From Halorussus marinus (GTDB lineage Archaea; Halobacteriota; Halobacteria; Halobacteriales; Haladaptataceae): 64,000 bases of DNA. Each line of letters starts with the position of its first letter. Position 1 is the stretch's first letter. The stretch spans positions 620,001-684,000 of the forward strand of contig NZ_SBIV01000001.1 of assembly GCF_004765795.1 (NCBI RefSeq). The letters run 5' to 3'. Both the position numbers and the translations under genes were made by a program. Of the stretch, positions 34,422-43,146 are shown piece by piece. Under the pieces are notes generated by a model. That model was not told the DNA's origin and searched no databases. It saw only the letters and a program-made list of their open reading frames with translations.

Positions 34422-34877
34422 GTGACTCGGGTCTGTTTCGTCGGCTCGCCGGGGGTCGATCTCCGGACCGAGCTCCGATCGCGCGAGACCGCCCGCGAGG
34501 CGCTCGCGACCTACGACCTCCGGGAGCCGTACCGCAACTCGCTGGCGGTCGACACCATCAGTCTGGGGTCGGCGATCGCGCTGTGCAACGACCTGAACTG
34601 GTATCTGGTGCGGTTCGCCGACGACGCGCTGGTGATGGAGCCCAGCGTCACCGACGAGGAGTGGCTCTCCCGGGAGCTGGCGACCGCGGTTCGGGACGGC
34701 GCGGTCGACCCGGCCGAGACCGACGAGTACCTCAAGGTGTACGGCCTGACCGCCGAGGACGAGCTGGTCGAGCCGATGTACCTCTCGCGAACCGACGGCG
34801 ACATCCCGGCGTACGACCTGCGGGACGTCCCGGACACCGTCGTCGTTCGGGTCACCGAGTCTGAGTTCGGCGGATAG
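34422..34877 (+). CDS. DUF5804-like conserved protein
   Basis: A 151-residue acidic soluble protein starting VTRVCFVGSPGVDL, with the patterns ATYDLREPYRNSL and LNWYLVRFADDALVMEP. It is conserved in haloarchaea (DUF5804, from memory) with no assigned function. GTG 34422 is chosen because the conserved N-terminus begins there and a TATA-like CGCTTTACGG lies ~27 bases upstream; no in-frame ATG is suitable. The last residues form a short beta-rich region. Confidence 0.75.
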   Translation: MTRVCFVGSPGVDLRTELRSRETAREALATYDLREPYRNSLAVDTISLGSAIALCNDLNWYLVRFADDALVMEPSVTDEEWLSRELATAVRDGAVDPAETDEYLKVYGLTAEDELVEPMYLSRTDGDIPAYDLRDVPDTVVVRVTESEFGG

Positions 34878-35002
34878 ACCTATATCTCGCCGACGTCTTC
34901 GCTGGATCGTTTCACTTACTCGCAGAGTCTGGGACCGTCGCCCGCCGAGCGTTCGGAGCCGTCGGTTTCGAACGCGACCGATCGAGACGGAGTCGCGGCC
35001 GC

Positions 35003-36055
35003 TCAGTCGAACATCCCGGTCGAGAGGTACCGCTCGCCGCTGTCGGGGTAGACGGTCACCACGAGCGGACAGTCGTCGTAGCCGTCGTCGACGCCGCCGT
35101 CGGACGACAGCTCCGCGGAGGCCGCGCCGTCCTCGCCGTCCGATCCCGTGAGATCGGCGAGCTCGTCGGGCACCTCCGGGCAGTTGAGCTGGGGTCGGGC
35201 GATGCGGTCTGCGACCCGGCGGGCCGCGACCGACGCCGCCCCCGAGGACTGACCCACGAGGATCCCCTCTTCGCGGGCCAGTCGTCGGGCCTCCGCTTCG
35301 GCGTCGTCGAGGGCGACCGTCTCGACGGCGTCCAGCAGATCGGTGTCGAGCAGTTCGCTCACGAACCCCGGCCCCATCCCCTGATAGTCGTCGTCGCCGA
35401 TCGGACGGTCGTCGCCGGACGCGCCGCTCTCGGTGTCCAACTCCTTTTTGAGGACGGCGTTGCGCTCGGGCTCGACCGCGACGACCTCCATCTCGGGGAA
35501 CGCCTCGCGCAGGCGCGACGCCGTGCCGGTGATCGTGCCGCCGGTCCCCACGCCCGCGACGAAGGCGTCGATCTCGCGGCCCTCGACCTGTTCGAGGATC
35601 TCCTCGGCGGTCGTCCGGTAGTGGGCCGCGGCGTTCGCGGGGTTCTCGAACTGCCCCATCTGGACGGCGCCCTCCGTCTCGGCGAGTCGGTCGGCCCGGT
35701 CGCGGGCCGACTCCATGTTCCCCTCGACCAGTTCCACGTCCGCGCCGTACGCCCGAAGCAGTTCGCGGCGCTCGGGCGACTTCGAGGCGGGCATCACGAT
35801 AGTGAGATCGTAGCCGCGGGCGGCCGCCGCGACCGCGAGCCCGATGCCCGTGTTGCCGCTGGTGGGTTCGACCAGCCGGTCGCCGGGCTCGATCTCGCCG
35901 GCGCGCTCGGCGGCGGCGATCATCTCTCTGGCCGGTCTGTCTTTGGCCGACCCGCCGGGGTTGAACGCTTCGACCTTCGCCGCGACGGTCGCACCCTCCG
36001 GCGAGGCCACCCGGACGAGCGGCGAACCGATCGTATCGAGGATGGACTCTCTCAT
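35003..36055 (-). CDS. cysK: Cysteine synthase (PLP-dependent)
   Basis: Makes cysteine from O-acetylserine or O-phosphoserine and sulfide, 350 residues. The PLP lysine is K38 in NPGGSAKDR, the substrate loop is PTSGNTGIGLA, and GVGTGGTITGTA binds the PLP phosphate. The C-terminal part has an insertion rich in Ser, Gly, Asp and Glu (~residues 300-330) before the conserved YPDSGERYLST, a region that is compact in bacterial CysK. It is monocistronic, divergent from the thioredoxin gene. Confidence 0.93.
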   Translation of the reverse strand: MRESILDTIGSPLVRVASPEGATVAAKVEAFNPGGSAKDRPAREMIAAAERAGEIEPGDRLVEPTSGNTGIGLAVAAAARGYDLTIVMPASKSPERRELLRAYGADVELVEGNMESARDRADRLAETEGAVQMGQFENPANAAAHYRTTAEEILEQVEGREIDAFVAGVGTGGTITGTASRLREAFPEMEVVAVEPERNAVLKKELDTESGASGDDRPIGDDDYQGMGPGFVSELLDTDLLDAVETVALDDAEAEARRLAREEGILVGQSSGAASVAARRVADRIARPQLNCPEVPDELADLTGSDGEDGAASAELSSDGGVDDGYDDCPLVVTVYPDSGERYLSTGMFD

Positions 36056-36166
36056 CGTCGGGAGTACGGCCGGCAGGCATAAACACGTACTGCTCGTCGG
36101 CAGGTCGTGCCGGGATTTTCGCCGGGGCCTGTGTGGTTAAATCCGTCCGGCCACTACAGGTCTCAC

Positions 36167-36538
36167 ATGGAGACGACCGAACCGAGTCCGACGTGGGACA
36201 CAGCGGCACACAGCGAAGCCGTCGACGCCATCGAGGCCGGCGTCGGCGAGGTCACCTACCGGATCTGGGGCGCCGACTGGTGTGGCGACTGCCGGGCGGT
36301 CCTCCCGGACCTGTTCGCGGCGCTCGAAGCCGCGGGCGTCCCCGACGACGAGATCGCCGTCCACGAGGTCGACGAGAACAAGGACGGCGAAGGCGTCGAG
36401 GCGTACGACGTGACCCACATCCCGACTATCGTCGTCGAGCGCGACGGCGAGGAGCTGGCCCGCTTCGAGGAGAGCGAAGACCGACCCGCCGCCGAGTACG
36501 TCGCCGACCGACTGCTCTCGTCGGACGTGCTGGCCTGA
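36167..36538 (+). CDS. Thioredoxin-family protein
   Basis: A 123-residue thioredoxin-fold protein with the redox motif W38-C39-G-D-C42 and the cis-Pro segment THIPTIVVERDGEEL. The CGDC motif differs from classical CGPC, implying a different redox potential or partner. It has no signal peptide, so it acts in the cytoplasm. ATG 36167 has GTGGTTAAATCC ~30 bases upstream, typical of a leaderless promoter. It is divergent from cysK. Confidence 0.88.
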   Translation: METTEPSPTWDTAAHSEAVDAIEAGVGEVTYRIWGADWCGDCRAVLPDLFAALEAAGVPDDEIAVHEVDENKDGEGVEAYDVTHIPTIVVERDGEELARFEESEDRPAAEYVADRLLSSDVLA

Positions 36539-36651
36539 GCGCCCGGCGAGTCGGGTCCGACCGCCGGCCCCTCGTCCGTGATTAAACACCTAGTAGTGCC
36601 CGGTATGCACTTAGGGAAACCGTTAACATTCGGTCAGTGCCACCAATTGTC

Positions 36652-36795
36652 ATGGTGAGAACTGACACATACAGTCCGGACGGCGGAACCTACGAGTGCC
36701 GGCGGTGTCTCCACCGCGCGGAGGCGCCCGACCACCCCGGGTCCTGCCCGGAGTGTGACGGCCCACTACGCAACATCGCGGTCCCGCGCGAGTGA
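36652..36795 (+). CDS. Rubrerythrin-like zinc-ribbon miniprotein
   Basis: A 47-residue protein with two Cys pairs, ECRRC and SCPEC, arranged like the rubredoxin/zinc-ribbon domain at the end of rubrerythrins, and a short C-terminal DGPLRNIAVPRE. Haloarchaea carry many free-standing copies. It is likely a metal-binding electron-transfer or structural module; the role is unknown. CCGTTAACATTCGG, ~25 bases before the ATG, is a plausible TATA region. It converges with the DUF255 gene fifteen bases further on. Confidence 0.8.
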   Translation: MVRTDTYSPDGGTYECRRCLHRAEAPDHPGSCPECDGPLRNIAVPRE

Positions 36796-36809
36796 TCGCG
36801 GGCCCGCCG

Positions 36810-38927
36810 CTACGACGCGTCGGCCCAGTCGAGGGCCGCCGTCACGTCCGTCTCGGGCGGCGAGCACGCGAACCCGCGACAGACGTACGCGGTTGGGGCG
36901 CCCTCGCGGGCGGTCCGGTCGGCCCAGATCGGCGGCGCTTCCGCGAGCCCGAGCGCGTCGAGCCACGACGAGAGGCCCTCGTCGGCGGGCGGTCGGACCG
37001 ACACCACGCGCCGCGGGAGATACCGGGCGGCGAGTTCCTCGCGCCACGCCTCGGGGAGTCGGTCGGCCGCGACGGTGACCTCGAGCGACCCGGTCGCGTA
37101 CCGGTCGGCCGCCAGCGCGAGCGAGGCGTGCTGGAGCGGGTTCGACGTGATTCCCCGTCCCCGGGTTTCGAGGACGCGCTCGGCGATCGCCTCGAACTCG
37201 TCGTCGGGCCGGAACGGATCGAGCGCGAGGAGGGTATCGACCGCGACCCCGAGGCTGGAGGGCGTCGACTGGTCGTGGGGCTCTTGGGGGCGCGCGACCA
37301 ACTCCTCGCCGCTGTCGGGCGTGAAGTAGATCGTGCCGGCCGACTCGTCGTAGAACTCGGCCGCGACGGCGTCGGCGAGGTCGAGCGCGAACCCGAGGTG
37401 GTCGCGGTCGCCGGTCGCCTCGTAGCAGTTCAGCGCGGCCCGCGCGAGGAAGGCGTAGTCTTCGAGGTAGCCCTCGATCGCGACGTCGCCCCCCTTGTAC
37501 CGCCGAGAGAGCCGATTCTCCTCGTCGTCCCAGAGGCGTTCGCGGACGAACTCCAGCGCGTCGGTCGCGAGGCCGGCGTACCGGTCGCGATCGTCGAGCA
37601 CTAGGGCGGCCTCGGCCAGCGCCGAGATCATCAGACCGTTCCACCCCGCGAGCACCTTCTCGTCGCGGCGGGGTCGGACCCGCTGGGCCCGGGCGTCGAA
37701 GACCTGCTCGCGGGCGTCTTCGAGGCGTTCGCGGACGGTCGACTCCTCGAGGTCGGAGGCGTCGGCGAGTTCGGGGATCGACTCGGAGATCGTGAGCACC
37801 GTCGACCCCTCGAAGTTGCCCGACTCCGTGACGCCGAACCGCTCGCAGAAGAGGTCGGCGGCGTCCTCGTCGGCGACCGCCGACCGGATCTGGTCGGGCG
37901 TCCAGACGTAGAACGCGCCCTCCTCGCCCTCGCTCTGGGCGTCGAGGGTGCTGTAGAACCCGCCCTCCGGGTGGGTGAGCTCTCGCTCGACGAACCCGAC
38001 GGTCCGGCGGGCGGCCTCGGCGAATCGGTCGTCGCCGACGGCCTGATACCCCGCGAGCAACGCCCGGGTTATCTCGGCGTTGTCGTACAGCATCTTCTCG
38101 AAGTGGGGGACGACCCACTCCCGGTCGACCGTGTAGCGGTGGAAGCCGCCCCCGACGTGATCGAACAACCCGCCGTCGGTCATCGCTTCGAGCGCCTCGG
38201 CGGCGACTTCGCGGTACTCCTCGTCGCCCAGATCGGCGGCGGCCCGCAAGAGCAGGTGGATCCGTCCGGCCTGCGGGAACTTCTGGCCCGTGCCGAACCC
38301 GCCGTGTTCGCGGTCGGCGCTCCGGACCGCGGCGTCGGCGGCGGTTTCGAGGACGCCGTCCCCGGGGAGTTCGCTCGCCTCGGGCACCGATTCGAGTTCG
38401 CCCTCGATGGCGTCGGTCCACTGGTCGGCCCGGTTTTCCATCTCGGCGCGGTCGTCCTCGTCGCCCCAGGAGTCGGCGATGTTCTCGAGCAGGTCCCGGA
38501 AGCCGGGCTGGCCGCGCTTGGCCTCCTTCGGGAAGTAGGTCCCGACGTAGAACGGCCGGCCGTCGGGCGTGAGCCACGCCGAGAGCGGCCAGCCGCCCCG
38601 GCGGGTGACCGCCTGACAGATGGTCTGGTAGACGCTGTCGAGATCGGGGCGCTCCTCGCGGTCGACCTTGATCGGGACGAAGTGCTCGTTGAGCACCTCC
38701 GCGACGCCCTCGTCCTCGAAGCTCTCTTCTTCCATGACGTGACACCAGTGACACGCCGAGTAGCCGACCGACAGGAAGATCGGCACGTCCCGGTCCTCGG
38801 CCGCGGCGAGCGCGGTCTCGTCCCACGGCTGCCAGTTGACGGGGTTGTCGGCGTGCTGGCGGAGGTAGGGGCTCTGTTCGTCGTCGAGCCGATTGCGGTC
38901 GGTCGGGTCGGCGTCGGGCTCGCTCAT
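36810..38927 (-). CDS. DUF255 thioredoxin-like / N-acylglucosamine-epimerase-like protein
   Basis: A 705-residue protein of the YyaL/SSP411 type. Residues ~15-170 form a thioredoxin-like domain with the redox motif ACHWCHVMEEESF (Cys59 and Cys62), followed by an alpha/alpha-barrel related to glycosyl hydrolase family 127-like and epimerase barrels (GGGFHRYTVDREWVVPHFEKMLYDNA). The function of this large, widespread family is unresolved. ATG at 38925-38927 begins the conserved N-terminus. No signal peptide is present. The next gene upstream starts 68 bases away on the same strand. Confidence 0.9.
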   Translation of the reverse strand: MSEPDADPTDRNRLDDEQSPYLRQHADNPVNWQPWDETALAAAEDRDVPIFLSVGYSACHWCHVMEEESFEDEGVAEVLNEHFVPIKVDREERPDLDSVYQTICQAVTRRGGWPLSAWLTPDGRPFYVGTYFPKEAKRGQPGFRDLLENIADSWGDEDDRAEMENRADQWTDAIEGELESVPEASELPGDGVLETAADAAVRSADREHGGFGTGQKFPQAGRIHLLLRAAADLGDEEYREVAAEALEAMTDGGLFDHVGGGFHRYTVDREWVVPHFEKMLYDNAEITRALLAGYQAVGDDRFAEAARRTVGFVERELTHPEGGFYSTLDAQSEGEEGAFYVWTPDQIRSAVADEDAADLFCERFGVTESGNFEGSTVLTISESIPELADASDLEESTVRERLEDAREQVFDARAQRVRPRRDEKVLAGWNGLMISALAEAALVLDDRDRYAGLATDALEFVRERLWDDEENRLSRRYKGGDVAIEGYLEDYAFLARAALNCYEATGDRDHLGFALDLADAVAAEFYDESAGTIYFTPDSGEELVARPQEPHDQSTPSSLGVAVDTLLALDPFRPDDEFEAIAERVLETRGRGITSNPLQHASLALAADRYATGSLEVTVAADRLPEAWREELAARYLPRRVVSVRPPADEGLSSWLDALGLAEAPPIWADRTAREGAPTAYVCRGFACSPPETDVTAALDWADAS

Positions 38928-38995
38928 GGGCGACCGGAGGGGCTTGACCGACGTAAAGTCGGGGTTCCGATGGAGCGACCGGCCGACCGGCCACC

Positions 38996-39448
38996 CTACG
39001 CCCCGTCGGCCGCCATCCGGTCGCTGTAATCCCAACTGTGGACGCGGTCGGGCCGGATGCGGATCCGGACCTCCTCGCGGTCCTCCGAGAGGAGCCACTC
39101 GGCGAGCGGCGAGCCGGCGTCGCCGAGGTACCGCTCGACGAGATCCCGGAGGACCGACTTGTCGGCGTCGGGCGAGAGTGCGGCGGTGCCGTTGCCCCGG
39201 ACGCCCCGGTAGGGCGGCCGGTTCTCGGACACCTCGAACGCGACCGCGGAGTCGCCCCGGAGGTAGCCGACCACGTCGGCGTTCGCCCCGGTCGCACACT
39301 CGAAGACGCCGTCGCGGTAGCGGTACCACAGCGCGACAAGCCACAGCGACCCGTCGGGGCGGTGGCAGGCCAGCCGGATCGGGATCGCCGCCTCCGCGAG
39401 ATACGACTCGACCGCCGGCTCCGCCCACGCGCCCGTGAACTCGGTCAT
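38996..39448 (-). CDS. Pyridoxamine 5'-phosphate oxidase family protein
   Basis: A 150-residue flavin/F420-binding split-barrel protein. The pattern IRLACHRPDGSLWLVALWYRYRDGVFECAT is typical of the PNPOx-like family. The family contains FMN, F420 and heme binders, so cofactor and substrate cannot be fixed from sequence. It precedes the DUF255 gene on the same strand with 68 bases between. ATG at 39446-39448 begins the conserved N-terminal helix. Confidence 0.82.
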   Translation of the reverse strand: MTEFTGAWAEPAVESYLAEAAIPIRLACHRPDGSLWLVALWYRYRDGVFECATGANADVVGYLRGDSAVAFEVSENRPPYRGVRGNGTAALSPDADKSVLRDLVERYLGDAGSPLAEWLLSEDREEVRIRIRPDRVHSWDYSDRMAADGA

Positions 39449-39564
39449 GTGACTCGGTAGCGTCCGACAGCTAATAGTTCTCCCGCCGACGTCCCCCATA
39501 CTCGTGCATACATCTTCGTTCGTCAAGAGCAAACTTTACACTCCCGTGCCTACACTCTCCGGGC

Positions 39565-40857
39565 ATGAGCGAGACAGTGCTGTTGGTCGGCGGCGGCGGC
39601 CGCGAACACGCCATCGCGCGTGCGCTGGCGGACGGCGACGCCACGCTGTACGCCTGCGCGGGCAACCGCAACCCCGGCATCGCGTCGATCGCCGAGGGGT
39701 TCGAGACCCTCGAAACCACCGACCCGAGCGCGGTCGTGGCCTACGCCGAGGACGTGGACGCGACCCTCGCGGTCGTCGGCCCGGAGGGGCCGCTCGCGGC
39801 GGGCGTCGCCGACGCGCTCGACGACGCCGGCATCTACGCGTTCGGGCCCAACGAGGCCCAAGCCCGCATCGAGACCGACAAGGCCTACCAGCGCCGGTTC
39901 ATGCGCGACCACGACGTCCCGGGGTGTCCGGAGTTCGAGACGTTCGACGACGTCGAGGCCGCCTGCGAGTACATCGACGCCGCCGACGGCGACCTCGCGG
40001 TCAAGCCCGCCGGACTCACCGGCGGGAAGGGCGTCCGAGTGATCGGCGATCAGGTGACCGCCGAGGAGGCCAAGACGTACCTCCGGGACGCCGACTACGA
40101 CCGGGTGGTCCTCGAAGAGCGACTGGTCGGCGAGGAGTTCACCGTCCAGGCGTTCGTCGCGAACGGCGACCTCCGGGTCACCCCGGCGGTGCAGGACCAC
40201 AAGCGCGCCTACGAGGGCGACGAGGGGCCAAACACCGGCGGTATGGGGAGTTACAGCGACGCCGACTCCGCCCTGCCGTTCATGACCGACGACGACTACG
40301 AGGCGGCCCTCAACGTGCTAGAGGCGACCGTCGACGCCCTCGACGGCTACAAGGGCGTCCTCTACGGGCAGTTCATGCTCACCGCCGACGGCGTGAAGGT
40401 CGTGGAGTTCAACGCCCGGTTGGGCGACCCCGAGGCGATGAACACCCTGCCGGTGCTCGACACCGACTTCCTCGACGTGCTGGTCGCGGCCCGCGAGGGC
40501 GAGTCGCTCCCCGACCTCTCGTTCGCGCCGAACGCCACGGTCTGTAAGTACGCCGTTCCCGAGGGGTATCCGACCGATCCGGAGGCCGGCGCGAAGGTCG
40601 AGATCACCGAGGAGAACGCGGGCGACGCGCTCCTGTTCTACGCGAGCGTCGACCAGCGCGAGGACGGCATCTACACCACCACCTCCCGGGCGTTCGCGGT
40701 GGTGGGCGTCGCCGACACCGTCACCGACGCCGAGGCGATCGCCGAGGACGCCCTCGCGGTCGCGGGCGAGGAGGGCCTCGACGTGCGCCACGACATCGGC
40801 AAACCCGATCTGGTCCAGCGGCGGATCGACCACGTCGCCGACCTCCGGAGCCGGTAG
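39565..40857 (+). CDS. purD: Phosphoribosylamine-glycine ligase
   Basis: ATP-grasp enzyme that joins glycine to phosphoribosylamine in purine synthesis, 430 residues. The N-terminal VLLVGGGGREHAIARAL, the ATP-grasp loop KPAGLTGGKGVRV, and the metal-binding VEFNARLGDPEAMN are all in place. The length is normal. It is monocistronic here, divergent from the PNPOx gene, with an AAACTTTACACTCC promoter region about 35 bases upstream. Confidence 0.95.
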   Translation: MSETVLLVGGGGREHAIARALADGDATLYACAGNRNPGIASIAEGFETLETTDPSAVVAYAEDVDATLAVVGPEGPLAAGVADALDDAGIYAFGPNEAQARIETDKAYQRRFMRDHDVPGCPEFETFDDVEAACEYIDAADGDLAVKPAGLTGGKGVRVIGDQVTAEEAKTYLRDADYDRVVLEERLVGEEFTVQAFVANGDLRVTPAVQDHKRAYEGDEGPNTGGMGSYSDADSALPFMTDDDYEAALNVLEATVDALDGYKGVLYGQFMLTADGVKVVEFNARLGDPEAMNTLPVLDTDFLDVLVAAREGESLPDLSFAPNATVCKYAVPEGYPTDPEAGAKVEITEENAGDALLFYASVDQREDGIYTTTSRAFAVVGVADTVTDAEAIAEDALAVAGEEGLDVRHDIGKPDLVQRRIDHVADLRSR

Positions 40858-40922
40858 TCAAGTCGGGCTTGTCGAGTCGAAAGCGACACATAACAAAGCC
40901 CGGTAGCCTGTTCACAGAGGAT

Positions 40923-41264
40923 ATGTTCGACTCGGGCGAGCGATCGGCGACGCTGACGACCGACGAGGTCTTCGAGCTACTGAGCGACGCCGACCGGCGG
41001 TGTGCGCTCGTCGTGCTCCGCCGAGCGGACGGCGCCGTGTCGCTCGGCGAGCTCGCGTCGGCGACGGTCGCGATCGCCGAGGACCGCGACCCCGAGGGGG
41101 TGGCCGACGACGAGCGCGAGCGGACCGCGACCGCGCTCCACCACCGCCACCTGCCCCGGCTCGCGGAGGCAGGGGTCGTCGACTACGACCCGGCCGAGAG
41201 CCGCGTCGAGCTGACCGACGCCGCCGCCGATCTCGATCCCGTGTTCCGGATGCTCTCGGAGTGA
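40923..41264 (+). CDS. wHTH regulator (DUF7344-like)
   Basis: A 113-residue protein with the same winged-helix fold seen at 15.98 and 16.6 kb: DEVFELLSDADRRCALVVL followed by LHHRHLPRLAEAGVVDYD. It is likely a DNA-binding regulator. The ATG at 40923 has ACACATAACAAAGCC ~30 bases upstream. Its stop overlaps an in-frame GTG of the next gene, so expression of the acyltransferase may be linked. Confidence 0.8.
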   Translation: MFDSGERSATLTTDEVFELLSDADRRCALVVLRRADGAVSLGELASATVAIAEDRDPEGVADDERERTATALHHRHLPRLAEAGVVDYDPAESRVELTDAAADLDPVFRMLSE

Positions 41265-41314
41265 GCCGACCCGGACCAGCCACCTTCAAGACCGAACCCC
41301 TCGAACCTCCGGCC

Positions 41315-41830
41315 GTGACCGACGAGACGCGACGCCACGATCGAATCGCCCACCACGCGACGCCGGGGCCGTACAACTCCCTCCAGTCGTGGCTCGACGC
41401 CAAACACCCGCTCCGGGTCGCGCTGAACTACGTCGTCATCGTTCTGGCTCGCGTCTCGCCCAGCCTGCGGCTCAAAAACTACCTGTTGCGTTCGATCGGC
41501 GTCACCGTCGGCGAGGGCGTCTCGTGGGGGCTCGAATCCACGCCCGACGTGTTCTGGCCCGAACTCGTCACCGTCGAGGACCACGCCATCGTCGGCTACG
41601 ACGCCACTCTGCTCTGTCACGAGTTCCTCCAGGACGAGTACCGCACCGGCGAGGTCGTCGTCGGCGAGCGGGCGATGATCGGCGCGGGCGCGGTCGTGCT
41701 CCCGGGCGTCGAGATCGGCGCCGGCGCGAGCGTCGCCGCAAACTCGCTGGTGACCGAAGACGTGCCGGCGGGCGCGACGGTCGCGGGAGTCCCCGCCCGC
41801 CCGATGAACAGCGACGAGCTGTCGGACTGA
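41315..41830 (+). CDS. Hexapeptide-repeat acyltransferase
   Basis: A 171-residue left-handed beta-helix enzyme. Imperfect hexapeptide repeats are visible from about residue 75 (VTVEDHAIVGYDATLLCHE, VVVGERAMIGAGAVVLPGVEIGAGASVAANSLV as separate turns), ending in GVPARPM. A basic, hydrophobic N-terminal segment (VALNYVVIVLARVSPSLRLKNYLL) may associate with the membrane. Relatives transfer acetyl or acyl groups to sugars or antibiotics; the substrate is unknown. GTG 41315 is chosen at the conserved N-terminus with a TTCAAG box ~30 bases upstream; GTG 41261, overlapping the previous stop, is the alternative. Confidence 0.8.
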   Translation: MTDETRRHDRIAHHATPGPYNSLQSWLDAKHPLRVALNYVVIVLARVSPSLRLKNYLLRSIGVTVGEGVSWGLESTPDVFWPELVTVEDHAIVGYDATLLCHEFLQDEYRTGEVVVGERAMIGAGAVVLPGVEIGAGASVAANSLVTEDVPAGATVAGVPARPMNSDELSD

Positions 41831-41867
41831 TCTGGCCGGAATCGACTCGGCGTGCGCACCGAGATCG

Positions 41868-42359
41868 CTATCCGGCGACGATCAGTCGTCGGACCCCGGC
41901 CTCGACGAGTGCGAGGACACAGAGCCCGGCGACCACCGCGGCCCCGAAGAAGGGGTATATCGCGAGCGGGTCGGACTCCCCGCCGACTCGGAGAAAGAGA
42001 TACCACACCAGTGCGGTCGCGCCGAACAGCCCCGCCAGCGGCGCGACCAGCCCCCACCGGGCGTAGGCGTAGTAGGGGATCGCGGCGTGGCCGACCAGCA
42101 CGACCGCGGTGGCCCCGCCGACGAGTAGCCACACGCGGGCGGTCGCCGTCGGAAACAGGTCGGTGACGAATCGTGCCCCGGCCCACACGCCGAGCGAGAC
42201 CGCGGCGTACGCGAGTCCGCCCCCGACCGCGAACGCCCACGGCGCCGGCAGGCGCTCGCGGACCGCGAACGGCATCGCGGCGGCGAACGCGCCGGCGCCA
42301 CAGGCGATCGCGACGGTGAGCGCCTCGCTCCCCAGCGCGGGGTCGGGCGTCCCGGGCAT
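41868..42359 (-). CDS. Multi-span membrane protein downstream of mscS
   Basis: A 163-residue protein with about five hydrophobic segments, rich in Ala, Gly and Val, and almost no soluble domain. It starts one base after the mscS stop on the minus strand, so it is the third gene of the dacZ-mscS operon. No family is recognised. The linkage suggests a role in membrane or osmotic physiology, but that is inference. Confidence 0.7.
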   Translation of the reverse strand: MPGTPDPALGSEALTVAIACGAGAFAAAMPFAVRERLPAPWAFAVGGGLAYAAVSLGVWAGARFVTDLFPTATARVWLLVGGATAVVLVGHAAIPYYAYARWGLVAPLAGLFGATALVWYLFLRVGGESDPLAIYPFFGAAVVAGLCVLALVEAGVRRLIVAG

Positions 42360-42360
42360 C

Positions 42361-43146
42361 TCAGTCTCGGATCCGGACGACGCCGTCCTCGAACACTCGC
42401 CTGTTGGGGATGATGTACTCCTCGCCGTCGCCCTCGATGCGGGTCACGAAGACGTCGATCTCCTGGACGATGCCGCGGTCCTCGCCGACCCGGACCTCGT
42501 CGCCGATGCCGTACGGTTGGTTCAACAGGAGGTAGACGCCCGCGGCCGAAGACTGCAGGAGGTCCCGGAACGCGACCGCGCTGAACAGGATGATAGCGAG
42601 CGCGTACGAGCCGAGCAGGATCAAAAGCGCCTCGATGTCGACGCCGACCTGTCCGAGCGCGACCAGCGCGGCCAGATAGACGATGGTGTACTTGACCGTC
42701 CGCGGGATGATGTTGACCTCCGGGAGCTTGACCGAGCGCAGGCGTTCGCTGACGACCAGTTCGGCCTTGTCGGCGACCACGAAGCCGACGATGAACACCA
42801 GAACCGCGATGAAGAGGTCGGGGATGAACGTGAGCACGCCGCTCCAGAACAGCTGGGCGTTCAACAGCTCCGCGATGTTGAGCGCGATGAGCACGACGAC
42901 GCCGTAGATGAACCACGAGCTGAGCCGCGCGACCAGCGAGACCGTGTCGGTGCCGAGGCTCTGGGCGGTGCGCTCGAACGGCGTCCGCTCGACCGCGTCG
43001 GGGACGCCGGCGGCCACCAGCAGGCGCTTGTTCAGTCGGCCGATGACGTAGCCAGCCACCAGTCCGGCCGCGAGCACGAGGACCGCGAGGACGAACTGAA
43101 ACTCGTCGCGCATCAGGACGGTCCAGTCGACCTGCAGGGGCGCCAT
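42361..43146 (-). CDS. Mechanosensitive ion channel (MscS family)
   Basis: A 261-residue MscS-type channel. It has about four membrane spans; the pore helix region ALAIILFSAVAFRDLLQSSAAGVYLLL is followed by the Sm-like beta domain (YGIGDEVRVGEDRGIVQEIDVFVTRI). It releases solutes on hypo-osmotic stress. The ATG overlaps the stop of the diadenylate cyclase gene by one base (TGATG), so the two are translationally coupled. It lacks a long C-terminal domain. Confidence 0.92.
   Translation of the reverse strand: MAPLQVDWTVLMRDEFQFVLAVLVLAAGLVAGYVIGRLNKRLLVAAGVPDAVERTPFERTAQSLGTDTVSLVARLSSWFIYGVVVLIALNIAELLNAQLFWSGVLTFIPDLFIAVLVFIVGFVVADKAELVVSERLRSVKLPEVNIIPRTVKYTIVYLAALVALGQVGVDIEALLILLGSYALAIILFSAVAFRDLLQSSAAGVYLLLNQPYGIGDEVRVGEDRGIVQEIDVFVTRIEGDGEEYIIPNRRVFEDGVVRIRD

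Noticed and set aside
36605-36658. A 17-codon frame overlapping the start of the rubrerythrin-like miniprotein
   Set aside because: It lies where the promoter of that gene should be and has no start signals of its own.
36766-39339. An 857-codon minus-strand frame over the DUF255 gene, as long as the real gene
   Set aside because: Arg/Pro/Gly-dominated shadow frame; the frame at 36810-38927 has the redox motif, conserved domains and proper composition.
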